A DNA stretch of 17,428 nt from Lachnospiraceae bacterium (GTDB taxonomy: Bacteria > Bacillota > Clostridia > Lachnospirales > Lachnospiraceae): contig JAEDCX010000055.1 of the NCBI GenBank assembly GCA_016293925.1, positions 1 to 17,428 of the forward strand, written 5' to 3'. The notes under the pieces are model-generated. The model was given only the letters and a program-made list of their open reading frames with translations, was not told where the DNA came from and did not search any database. A program made the position numbers and the translations under genes. This document shows, piece by piece, positions 6,205 through 14,064 of this stretch. The first letter of the stretch is position 1. Every line of letters starts with the position of its first letter.

Positions 6205-7857
6205 CTATTCTTTGGCTTCCTTACCCGCATACTTCCGAATCACCAGTAATACAAGTACCATCAGAAGAATACAGATCGGCGTTACAATCACTGCCACGTT
6301 CATGGCACCCACCAGATTCAGAATACCGATCAGCAGATATCCGATTCCACAGACCACCATGGCAGTCAGTACATAAGGAATCTGGGTTGCCACATGGTTC
6401 ACATGGTTACAATGTCCTCCTGCGGAAGCCATAATCGTGGTATCCGAAATCGGAGAGCTGTGGTCACCGGCAACCGCCCCTGCAAGACATGCAGAGATAG
6501 AGATCACCATCATCTGCCCGGACGGGAACACGCCGAGAACAATCGGTATCAGGATGCCGAAGGTGCCCCAGCTGGTACCGGTTGCAAAAGCCAGTCCTGC
6601 TGCCACCAGGAAGATCACCAACGGCAGGAATCCCTGCAGGCCGGCTGCAGAGCCCTCTACAACGCCGCTTACGAACTCGTTGGCACCCAGCAGATTGGTC
6701 ATACCGGACAGCGTCCATGCAAGGCTCAGAATCAGAATCGGTGCAACCATGGCCTTAAATCCGTCCGGAATGCACTCTGCCACTTGTTTGAAGGTCAACA
6801 CATCACGTAACAGGTAGTAGATAAATGTGAAGATCAGTGCGATGAATCCGCCCATCACAAGACCAACGGAAGCATCTGCATCACCAAATGCAGTGATGAA
6901 ATCCACACCGTCAAAGAATCCGCCGGTATAGACCATACCCATGATACAAGCCACGATCAACACTGCCACCGGCAGGATCAGATCCAGCACTTTTGCTTTC
7001 GGATTGCCCACTTCTTCATCCTTCTCATCGAAGGGCCGGTCCGTGGTGGTGAAAAGATCACCCACAAGTGCATTTCTTTCATGCTTCTTCATCGGTCCGA
7101 AGTCCACACGCAGAAGGGTGACAAACACCACCATCGCCAATGTAACCAGTGCATACAGGTTATAGGGAATGGTCTGCAGGAATACCGCAAATCCGTTGAT
7201 GCCTGCATCCTCCGGAACAGAGGAGGTCACGGCTGCTGCCCAGGAACTGATAGGTGCAATGATACAGACCGGTGCCGCCGTTGCATCAATAATATAGGAC
7301 AGCTTCGCTCTGGAAACCTTATGCCGGTCTGTAACCGGTCTCATAACACTACCAACCGTCAGACAGTTGAAATAATCATCTACGAAAATCAGAACACCCA
7401 GCATCATAGTGGCAATCTGAGCACCGACTCTTGTTTTGATATGCTTGGACGCCCACTTACCGAATGCTGCAGATCCACCGGCTCTGTTCATCATGGCAAC
7501 CATAATGCCCAGCAGAACTAAGAAGATCAGAATACCTACGTTCCAGCTGTCTGCCAGTTTGTATACCATACCGCCTTCTTCATGGAAGAGCATGGTGTTG
7601 AACATGACCTCAAGATTAAAGTTAGCATACTGCAATGCTCCCACCACAATTCCTGCCAGCAGGGATGTGTACACTTCCTTGGTAATCAAAGCCAGTCCGA
7701 TGGCAATCACCGGCGGAAGCAGTGAGAAAATTGTGGAATACGAGTCACACTGATAGTTCTCCGGATCTGCAATGGTATTGCTCGTAAAGAACGAAGCAAT
7801 AACCAGTCCCAGAATCACAAGAACCAGGAGATAGACTCCAAGTTTGTTCTTTTTCAT
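6205..7857 (-). CDS. NhaC-family Na+/H+ antiporter
   Basis: A 550-aa polytopic membrane protein of the NhaC antiporter family, expected to exchange Na+ and H+ (some members exchange organic acids) across the cytoplasmic membrane. It is almost wholly hydrophobic segments, beginning with a membrane span at residues 7-27. Family landmarks are VDDYFNCLTVGSVMRPVTD near residue 160, the following DATAAPVCIIAPISSW, and in the C-terminal half GTSWGTFGILIPI and AGDHSSPISDTTIMAS near residues 430-470. The length is normal and both halves are present. AGAGGAG lies 7 bases before the ATG. It has its own predicted promoter (7911-7939) and a terminator after it, so it appears monocistronic. Whether the physiological substrate is Na+/H+ or an organic solute cannot be told. 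Confidence 0.88.
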   Translation of the reverse strand: MKKNKLGVYLLVLVILGLVIASFFTSNTIADPENYQCDSYSTIFSLLPPVIAIGLALITKEVYTSLLAGIVVGALQYANFNLEVMFNTMLFHEEGGMVYKLADSWNVGILIFLVLLGIMVAMMNRAGGSAAFGKWASKHIKTRVGAQIATMMLGVLIFVDDYFNCLTVGSVMRPVTDRHKVSRAKLSYIIDATAAPVCIIAPISSWAAAVTSSVPEDAGINGFAVFLQTIPYNLYALVTLAMVVFVTLLRVDFGPMKKHERNALVGDLFTTTDRPFDEKDEEVGNPKAKVLDLILPVAVLIVACIMGMVYTGGFFDGVDFITAFGDADASVGLVMGGFIALIFTFIYYLLRDVLTFKQVAECIPDGFKAMVAPILILSLAWTLSGMTNLLGANEFVSGVVEGSAAGLQGFLPLVIFLVAAGLAFATGTSWGTFGILIPIVLGVFPSGQMMVISISACLAGAVAGDHSSPISDTTIMASAGGHCNHVNHVATQIPYVLTAMVVCGIGYLLIGILNLVGAMNVAVIVTPICILLMVLVLLVIRKYAGKEAKE

Positions 7858-7910
7858 CTTACGACTCCTCTTTTCCCCATTTTTGGAATAACTGTGAAAA
7901 AACCATTTAT

Positions 7911-7939
7911 ATTATATCAAAGACTGTTTCTCATGGAAA
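7911..7939 (-). promoter_or_regulatory. Predicted promoter of the NhaC-family gene
   Basis: On the minus strand TTTCCA (7939-7934, 4 of 6 match to TTGACA) and a perfect TATAAT (7916-7911) are separated by 17 bp, in the 90-bp gap between the MFS-GH2 stop and the antiporter start. A short inverted repeat, GTTTC-TCATG-GAAAC (7926-7940), overlaps the -35 and could be an operator. It is not a good terminator for the upstream gene, because the T-run precedes it in the direction of transcription. Confidence 0.65.
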
Positions 7940-7947
7940 CAAAAAAA

Positions 7948-10935
7948 TCAATATTTCGCGATTTCTTCCATAATTCGATGGCTGATTGCGGCAATCCGCT
8001 CCGCATCCACCTTGCATACTTTTCTGTCATAGGTATAGAAGCCGTTGATCTCATCCTCCACATCCGACAGCTGGGTATATACACACCCCGCAAGCCCCTG
8101 CGCAATGTACGGCAATATCATTTTCTCGTACATATCCACGATCTGATCCGTCAACGCTTCGGAAGAGGCACAGCTTCCGTATCCGTATCTGCCGTAGAGG
8201 CTGTAGGAGTGCTCCGGAATCTGATACGCATATCCGCCGCATTCGGACAGCACCATCGGACGGAAAGACTTGTGTAGCTTCATCAGTTTGAAATAAATGT
8301 GTACACTGACTACATCACTCTTTTTCTTGTGGAACCAGCCGGAAGTCGTATCAATAATCCTGCTGCCGTCCATTTCCCGCATCACGCCGTACATTCTGTC
8401 ACTGTCGAATTGTCCCCAGCCTTCATTGAAGATCGTGTAGTAGACAATACAGGGATGATTATACAGATGCTCCACGGTGTCCTTCATATGCTGCTCGAAA
8501 AAGGCCTTCCGCTTCTGATCCCCTCTGTTCTTCGTATCACTCCTGCCGCGATAGCCCAGTGTGGGAATCGCTGTATCCCGGATGAAATGATATTTGCCGC
8601 TGTTGACCATATCCTGCATCACCAGCATGCCCAGCTTATCGCATTGGTAATAGAACCATTCCGGCTCGATCTTAATATGCTTGCGCAGTGTATTCAGCCC
8701 CAGTTCCTTCATTGCAAGAATATCCCGCACATATCCCTGCTCACTTCCGGGCAGAAAGATTCCTTCCGGGTAATACCCCTGGTCCAGTACTCCATGCAGG
8801 AAATATGGTTTCCCGTTCAGACAGATTCTGTTCTGTCCTTCCTTTTTCTCAACGGAAATCGTTCTCATGGCAAAATATGTTTCCACCCGATCCTCACCAC
8901 AGGTCAGGGTTGTTTCATACAGATACGGATCCTCAGGACTCCACAGGTGCGGAATACAGGTTTCCCCACTTCCGGTCACGGCGTCCCGCAGCTCGATTCG
9001 GAGTGTTTTTCCGTGAGATTCCGCCGTGATGTCCCCCTGCTCCGTATGGATCGTCACCGTATAATGCTCCTGATCCGTAGTGATCGTCACGCCGTTCAGA
9101 TCCGCCAGCATGCGCAGTATCCCGATATAGGTTTCCGGTACGCTCTCCAGCCATACACTCTGCCAGATTCCGCTGACGGGAGTATACCACATGCCACCTC
9201 TTTTTTTCCTCTGCTTACCGTAGGGATATCTGGGAGATAACGTATCCGTAACCTTCACCGTAAGGTGATTGGAACCACCCACAACACATTGCTCCGTAAT
9301 ATCCAGGGTGAAAGGGAGATAACCGCCCTCATGTACCCCTACCTGTTCTCCGTTCAGAGAAATCTCCGCCACCTGATCCACTGCTCCGAAATGTAGCAGC
9401 ACACGTCCCCGAAGGAAGTCTTCCGCAACAGTAAAATCACGTTCATATACCAGATGGCTGCCCACATGCTTCCCATATCCCGACAGGTCGGACTGGGGCG
9501 GATAGGGCACTACGATCTTCGACCGGTTCAGCATCCATTCCCCGTTCAGTGTCTGATAGGATTCTCTGCGCATCTGGGGTCTGGGATACTCTTCAAAAGG
9601 AATCCCCGTACCCGTTTCCGAGTCTGTACTCAGAATCCTGTGCCCCGTATGAATCATCCGGAAAATACAGAACAGAACCACACAGAGCACCCCTGCCGCC
9701 ATCAATGCAGCCAGGAAAATCATACGGTTCGGCAGGAAAGAGGTGGTCCCGTCTGCGTTAACCACCTGCTCCGCATTCCGCAGAACGAGCGCCCCCACAA
9801 AGGGTCCCGCAATCCCCGGAATCAGCACCTGACCAATCATGCGGATGCCCTGGAACATACCGGCCCGGTCTTCCGGAATATGATCCCGGATCATGGCGCC
9901 GAACATGGCCATTCCGGTCAGATACCCGGACATCATCAGCAGGGAACCGATAAATACCGGTATCACTCCCACACACAGGAACAGGATCACATATCCTCCC
10001 ATCAGCATCATCATGGAAGGAATCACCGCCACCTCAAAACCCAGCAGATCGTATAATTTCCCGTAGAACGCCGTGATCACCGCTGCCACCACAATCGCCG
10101 GAGCCATAATCATCACATAATTGTCCATGCCCAGGCTCTTCTCATAATACAGAATCAGATAGGGCATGAAAATCTGGATGGAGATTCCGAACAGAGCAAA
10201 TGCTCCCACCACTGCATACAGCAGCAGGTTTTGTTTCAGGGTACTATACCGGAAGCTGTAGAGTACATTCCGCATAAACTGTTTATTCTCCGGGGAACTC
10301 TTCACCCGGTCCTCCAGCAGGAAAAAGCCGCCGACGCCAATCAGCAGTACCAGAATGCCGATGATGAGATAGAGGATCGTCCAGCTGGACGCCTGATCCA
10401 GGTCAAAGACCATGAATCCTCCGAATACCAGCAGAATCGCCAGCAGCGGCATCATGGAATTGATTCCCTCAATCTTCCCGCGGTTGGTATCATCCCCCCG
10501 GTCTGTCATCCACGCATTGAAGCAAGCATCATTGGCCGCAGAGCCGAAAAATGTCATAATGCAGTCCAGTACGATAACCAACGCTACCCCAAGCGACATG
10601 GCGCCTGCGACAGAGCCGGCAATCCCGCTCAGCACATCCATCCGGACCAGCGTAAAGGCCAGAATCGATATCCCCCAGAGCACATACCCGCCGCAGACGA
10701 ATATTTTACGTTTCCCTATCCGGTCAGACAGCGCACCGATCAGAATGGTGGTAACGAAAGCCGTAACTGCGCTGGCGCTCACCATCAGAGAAATCTGGGC
10801 AGCCGTGGCATGAAACATCTTGTATATGAATACATTGAAATACATATTTTCCACGACCCAGGCAATCTGGCCTGTCAGACTGAAAATTACCAATGTGAGC
10901 CAGAATCTCCTGCCCATCTTCGCCTTCATGTTCAT
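7948..10935 (-). CDS. Fusion of MFS transporter and family 2 glycoside hydrolase
   Basis: One uninterrupted 995-aa reading frame holding two proteins. Residues about 9-430 form an MFS transporter: about twelve hydrophobic spans, the classic motif A between spans 2 and 3 (GALSDRIGKRK, residues 67-77), and a central loop after span 6. After a ~20-residue linker, residues about 450-995 form a family 2 glycoside hydrolase: a sugar-binding jelly-roll domain (LNGEWML, GGMWYTPVSGIWQSVWLE), an immunoglobulin-like segment and a catalytic TIM barrel. The proton donor is predicted as E838 in NEGWGQ and the nucleophile as E898 in LSECGG. Both catalytic positions are present, so the enzyme looks active. 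With twelve spans both ends of the MFS part lie in the cytoplasm, so the hydrolase should act on sugars as they enter. The substrate is unknown (beta-galactoside- or beta-glucuronide-like). The ATG at 10935 was preferred over the GTG at 10959 because GAGGAG lies 9 bases before it. It follows dtd by 24 bp. Confidence 0.88.
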   Translation of the reverse strand: MNMKAKMGRRFWLTLVIFSLTGQIAWVVENMYFNVFIYKMFHATAAQISLMVSASAVTAFVTTILIGALSDRIGKRKIFVCGGYVLWGISILAFTLVRMDVLSGIAGSVAGAMSLGVALVIVLDCIMTFFGSAANDACFNAWMTDRGDDTNRGKIEGINSMMPLLAILLVFGGFMVFDLDQASSWTILYLIIGILVLLIGVGGFFLLEDRVKSSPENKQFMRNVLYSFRYSTLKQNLLLYAVVGAFALFGISIQIFMPYLILYYEKSLGMDNYVMIMAPAIVVAAVITAFYGKLYDLLGFEVAVIPSMMMLMGGYVILFLCVGVIPVFIGSLLMMSGYLTGMAMFGAMIRDHIPEDRAGMFQGIRMIGQVLIPGIAGPFVGALVLRNAEQVVNADGTTSFLPNRMIFLAALMAAGVLCVVLFCIFRMIHTGHRILSTDSETGTGIPFEEYPRPQMRRESYQTLNGEWMLNRSKIVVPYPPQSDLSGYGKHVGSHLVYERDFTVAEDFLRGRVLLHFGAVDQVAEISLNGEQVGVHEGGYLPFTLDITEQCVVGGSNHLTVKVTDTLSPRYPYGKQRKKRGGMWYTPVSGIWQSVWLESVPETYIGILRMLADLNGVTITTDQEHYTVTIHTEQGDITAESHGKTLRIELRDAVTGSGETCIPHLWSPEDPYLYETTLTCGEDRVETYFAMRTISVEKKEGQNRICLNGKPYFLHGVLDQGYYPEGIFLPGSEQGYVRDILAMKELGLNTLRKHIKIEPEWFYYQCDKLGMLVMQDMVNSGKYHFIRDTAIPTLGYRGRSDTKNRGDQKRKAFFEQHMKDTVEHLYNHPCIVYYTIFNEGWGQFDSDRMYGVMREMDGSRIIDTTSGWFHKKKSDVVSVHIYFKLMKLHKSFRPMVLSECGGYAYQIPEHSYSLYGRYGYGSCASSEALTDQIVDMYEKMILPYIAQGLAGCVYTQLSDVEDEINGFYTYDRKVCKVDAERIAAISHRIMEEIAKY

Positions 10936-10959
10936 ATTCCATGTCTCCTCTCTGACCAC

Positions 10960-11409
10960 CTACAATGTATCGGAATCCAGTAAAATGGTAAATGGTCCGT
11001 CATTCAACAGCGAAACCTTCATATCCGCTCCGAAGATCCCTGTCTCCACCCGGAAACCGTATTCCTTGCGCAGAGACGCTACCACGTATTCATAGAGTCT
11101 GCTGGCATGCTCCGGTTTCCCCGCATTGTGGAAGGAGGGTCTGTTTCCTTTTCTGCAGTCAGCATAAAGGGTAAACTGGGAGACCGCCAGAATAGATCCT
11201 CCCACATCGGAAATGGACAGATTCGTCTTGCCGTTCTCATCCTCAAAAATGCGCAGACCGGCAGTCTTACGCACCATATTGTCAGCGGTTTCCTCCGTAT
11301 CGGAGTCGCTTACTCCGACCAGGATCAGATATCCTTTTCCAATCTCCCCATGCACCTGTCCGTCAATGACCACCGATGCATGTTGTACTCTCTGTATCAC
11401 AAATCTCAT
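10960..11409 (-). CDS. dtd: D-aminoacyl-tRNA deacylase
   Basis: A 149-aa D-aminoacyl-tRNA deacylase, the normal family length. It hydrolyses D-amino acids (and glycine mischarged on tRNA-Ala) from tRNA in the cytoplasm. The conserved SQFTLYAD (residues 77-84) and the Gly-cis-Pro motif in NDGPFT (residues 136-141, GP at 138-139) are both present. The start at 11409 gives the standard N-terminus MRFVIQRV; an upstream in-frame Met would add ten residues not usual in the family. Its ATG overlaps the nagA stop as ATGA, which points to translational coupling. The MFS-GH2 fusion follows after 24 bp. Confidence 0.95.
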   Translation of the reverse strand: MRFVIQRVQHASVVIDGQVHGEIGKGYLILVGVSDSDTEETADNMVRKTAGLRIFEDENGKTNLSISDVGGSILAVSQFTLYADCRKGNRPSFHNAGKPEHASRLYEYVVASLRKEYGFRVETGIFGADMKVSLLNDGPFTILLDSDTL

Positions 11410-12614
11410 GTAACGCTCTTTCCTCTCTTCATGACCCAATCCACGGTCCAGTCCTCATTCATCAGGGCGAGATCCGCTGCAAAGCCCGGTGCTATCCGTC
11501 CTACCCTTCCTGCCATCCCCAGCGCCGCAGCCGGCGTTGCCGTCGCACTGTAGATTGCCTCCGCAGGCGCAATGTTCATATCCACAATGGCGGTTCTGAC
11601 ACATTCTGCCAGATTACTTACCGATGCCGCAATCGTACCGTCCGCAAGACATGCCCTGCGTCCGTGGATCAAAACCTTCTGTTCCCCCAGAGAAGCAGTT
11701 ACCGCATCGGTACCTGTTGCCATCATGCTGTCACTGACCAATACAATCCGTTCTGCCCCCAGCAGGCGATACGCATTCCTCACCACCGCAGGATGCAGAT
11801 GGATTCCGTCCGTAATCAGTTCCGCCACACAGGTGTCCGAATCATATACCGCCCCCGCCACTCCCGGTTCCCGGTGGTGATATGCCGGCATCGCATTATG
11901 CAGATGGGTTGCATGAACCGCTCCCGCCGCGATCGCCTGCCGTGCCGCCTCATAGGATGCATCTGTATGTGCGATGGACGCAATGCAGTCTTCTCCCCCG
12001 GATATATGGGTGATCAATTCCGCTGCCCCGGGAAGCTCCGGGGCAATATCCAGTATGCGAAGCCGGTGCCCGGACCATTCCTGTAATTCCTCATACCATC
12101 CGATATCAGGCAGTCTGAAATACTCCGCCTTCTGGGATCCGCACCGCGTCGGAGCGAGAAACGGGCCTTCCGTGCGGAATCCTGCCACTGTATCGTCCTC
12201 CCATTTGCGGATGAGAGCCGCTGTTCTGCGGTAGGTATCCGTATCCGATGTCATAACTGTCGGACAGATCGTGGTTACTCCGCAGGACAATTCGTAATCC
12301 GCAATCCCCTTCAGAGCAGCTTCTGTTGCCATACCCAGATCGTATCCTCCGGCACCGTGCAGATGACAGTCCACCAATCCCGGAATCAAGTATTTCCCCG
12401 CTCCGTCTATCCGCCGGAGGAACGTCCCGGAACCATCCGGCATCCCTATATCAGGCTTCTGTTTTCCCGGCCTCTCCGCCTCCGGCTTCTCTTGACCGGA
12501 CATGCCGCCTTCCGTGTCCACCTGCGCGATTCTGTCTCCCTCGATTAATACGCGTCCCGGTCGAAATCCCTCAAGTCCCCGATAGACCCGGACATTCTCT
12601 ATCCATATCTTCAT
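11406..12614 (-). CDS. nagA: N-acetylglucosamine-6-phosphate deacetylase
   Basis: A 402-aa amidohydrolase that removes the acetyl group from N-acetylglucosamine-6-phosphate, giving glucosamine-6-phosphate for glycolysis or cell-wall synthesis. Metal and catalytic landmarks are in order: H84 and H86 in DCHLHGAGG, E149 in TEGPFLAP, H237 in THLHNAM and the catalytic D295 in VSDSMMATG. Residues about 37-66 are a charged, Pro-Gly-rich stretch (EKPEAERPGKQKP) inserted in the N-terminal beta-sandwich, which explains why it is somewhat longer than the usual ~380 aa. AGAAGGG lies 7 bases before the ATG at 12614; a further-upstream Met would extend into the hairpin region and was rejected. The stop overlaps dtd by ATGA. 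nagB, which would usually complete the pathway, is not in the window. Confidence 0.94.
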   Translation of the reverse strand: MKIWIENVRVYRGLEGFRPGRVLIEGDRIAQVDTEGGMSGQEKPEAERPGKQKPDIGMPDGSGTFLRRIDGAGKYLIPGLVDCHLHGAGGYDLGMATEAALKGIADYELSCGVTTICPTVMTSDTDTYRRTAALIRKWEDDTVAGFRTEGPFLAPTRCGSQKAEYFRLPDIGWYEELQEWSGHRLRILDIAPELPGAAELITHISGGEDCIASIAHTDASYEAARQAIAAGAVHATHLHNAMPAYHHREPGVAGAVYDSDTCVAELITDGIHLHPAVVRNAYRLLGAERIVLVSDSMMATGTDAVTASLGEQKVLIHGRRACLADGTIAASVSNLAECVRTAIVDMNIAPAEAIYSATATPAAALGMAGRVGRIAPGFAADLALMNEDWTVDWVMKRGKSVT

Positions 12615-12638
12615 GACGCTACCCTTCTGCATGCTGAA

Positions 12639-12684
12639 ATAAGGACCATTCGGGGAAGGACTCGCCTCCGCCAATGGCCCTTAT
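12639..12684 (-). other. nagA: Long hairpin between the kinase-like gene and nagA
   Basis: In minus-strand RNA a 12-bp stem forms between 12684-12673 and 12650-12639. One of the twelve pairs is a G·U, which would be an A·C mismatch in plus-strand RNA, so the structure belongs to the nagA direction. The 22-base GC-rich loop can fold further. The tail is TTCAGC, not a T-run, so it is at best a weak terminator. It might instead be a processing or leader structure that separates nagA expression from the liv operon. Confidence 0.5.
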
Positions 12685-12695
12685 CATTTACTGCT

Positions 12696-13325
12696 TCATT
12701 CCTCGTCAAATCTGACTCTCATGTATGCGATAATCTCTGCAACGCACCGCTCGTAGCCCAGCTTCGAACTGTCCAGACACAGATCGTAATTCCTTGCATC
12801 CGTCCATTCTCTTCCGGTGTGGTATTTGTAATAGTCTGCACGGTATCTATCCGTCTTCTGGATGAACCGTTCCACATCCCGCTCACTCATGCTCAGTTTC
12901 TTACTCGCTTCTGCGATGCAGTAATCCTTGGGCGCATGGATAAATACACTCAGTACATTATCATATTCTTTTAACACATAATCGGCACATCGACCGATCA
13001 TCACGCAGGATTCCGTATCTGCCAGTTCCCGGATGATCTTCGCCTGATAGTTGAAAAGATTATCGGTAGAGGTAAAGTCATCGCTGTCCGGCGGGATCAG
13101 TTCCCCCGCATATACCTTTTTCGCAGCCCGAAAAAGAGAAGTCCCTTTCATGGTTTCATCTGCCTTTGCGAACAGTTGCTCACTGATACCGCTGTCATCC
13201 GACGCAAGCTTCATCAGTTCTCTGTCGTAATAATGGATTCCCAGCCGGTCTGCCAGCATCTGCCCTACGGTTCTGCCGCCGGATCCGTACTGTCTCGCTA
13301 TCGTAATCACATAATTTTGCTTCAT
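12696..13325 (-). CDS. Cytidylate kinase-like family protein
   Basis: A 209-aa protein of the cytidylate kinase-like family (AAA_26 type). The N-terminus MKQNYVITIARQYGSGGRTVGQ carries the family's glycine-rich nucleotide loop, in which the usual GK[ST] Lys is replaced (GSGGRTV, residues 14-20). Later come CVMIGRCADYVLKE and a lid-like section with DRYRADYYKYHTGREW. Members occur widely in Clostridia, and their true substrate is mostly unproven, so calling it a CMP kinase would go too far. GGGGAGG stands before the ATG. It begins 17 bp after the livF stop, with no terminator in between, so it should be co-transcribed with the transporter genes. Why a nucleotide-kinase-like protein belongs there is unknown. 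Confidence 0.87.
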   Translation of the reverse strand: MKQNYVITIARQYGSGGRTVGQMLADRLGIHYYDRELMKLASDDSGISEQLFAKADETMKGTSLFRAAKKVYAGELIPPDSDDFTSTDNLFNYQAKIIRELADTESCVMIGRCADYVLKEYDNVLSVFIHAPKDYCIAEASKKLSMSERDVERFIQKTDRYRADYYKYHTGREWTDARNYDLCLDSSKLGYERCVAEIIAYMRVRFDEE

Positions 13326-13342
13326 GAAAACCTCCCCACCGG

Positions 13343-14053
13343 TTATTCACCAAGATATGCCTTTCGGATGGAATCGTCATGCAGCAGTTCAGACGCGATT
13401 CCCTCCTTTACAATATTACCTGTTTCCAGAACATATGCCCGATCCGCAATGGACAATGCTTTTTTCGCATTCTGTTCCACCAGCAGAACTGTGGTTCCGT
13501 TCTTGCTGACCTGTTCGATAATCTGAAAGATCTCATTGACGAAAATCGGTGACAGACCCATGGAAGGCTCATCCATCAGGATAATTCGCGGCTGGCTCAT
13601 CAGCGCACGGCCCATGGCCAGCATCTGCTGTTCTCCACCACTCAAGGTTCCGGCAATCTGATTCTGACGTTCCTCCAGACGCGGGAAATGTTCATAAACC
13701 CGTTGCAGAGTCTCCCGGATCTCATCCTTATCTTTTCTGGTATATGCACCCATCATCAGGTTCTGATAAACCGTCATCTGTGCAAAAACTCTTCGTCCTT
13801 CCGGCACATGTGCCATCCCCATGGTTACGATCTTATGCCCCGGCTTCTTCGTGATATCCACGCCCTCCAGAACGATACTTCCGGATTGTGCAGGGACGAG
13901 CCCTGTCAGGGTATGCAGAATCGTTGTTTTGCCGGCGCCGTTGGCACCGATCAGCGCGATTACTTCACCTTGCTCCACACGGAAGGAGATTCCCTTAATG
14001 GCCTGGATCATGCCGTAGGATACGTGCAGATCATTCACTTCAAGCATTGACAT
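13343..14053 (-). CDS. livF: Branched-chain amino-acid ABC transporter ATP-binding protein LivF
   Basis: A 236-aa ATPase subunit of a high-affinity branched-chain (or related) amino-acid importer, on the cytoplasmic face of the membrane. Walker A is GANGAGKTT at residues 36-44, the ABC signature is LSGGEQQ at 137-143, and Walker B is IILMDEP, followed by SMGLSP as in LivF proteins. AGGAGG precedes the ATG. It follows livG by 11 bp and precedes the kinase-like gene by 17 bp. Specificity lies in the binding protein, so leucine, isoleucine and valine are a family-based inference. Confidence 0.93.
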   Translation of the reverse strand: MSMLEVNDLHVSYGMIQAIKGISFRVEQGEVIALIGANGAGKTTILHTLTGLVPAQSGSIVLEGVDITKKPGHKIVTMGMAHVPEGRRVFAQMTVYQNLMMGAYTRKDKDEIRETLQRVYEHFPRLEERQNQIAGTLSGGEQQMLAMGRALMSQPRIILMDEPSMGLSPIFVNEIFQIIEQVSKNGTTVLLVEQNAKKALSIADRAYVLETGNIVKEGIASELLHDDSIRKAYLGE

Positions 14054-14064
14054 ATTCTCTCCTC

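Noticed and set aside
7926..7940. GTTTC-TCATG-GAAAC hairpin as a terminator for the MFS-GH2 gene
   Set aside because: In the direction of transcription the T-run comes before the hairpin, not after, and the stem is only 5 bp. It overlaps the -35 of the antiporter promoter instead.
8299..9240. 313-codon plus-strand open frame opposite the GH2 domain
   Set aside because: Antisense to conserved GH2 sequence including the catalytic region; no motif or start signal.
10724..10942. Short minus-strand frame starting with an ATG close behind the GAGGAG of the MFS-GH2 gene
   Set aside because: Its ATG sits only a couple of bases from the ribosome binding site, its frame is polar and unlike any family, and the MFS frame start at 10935 has a better spacing.
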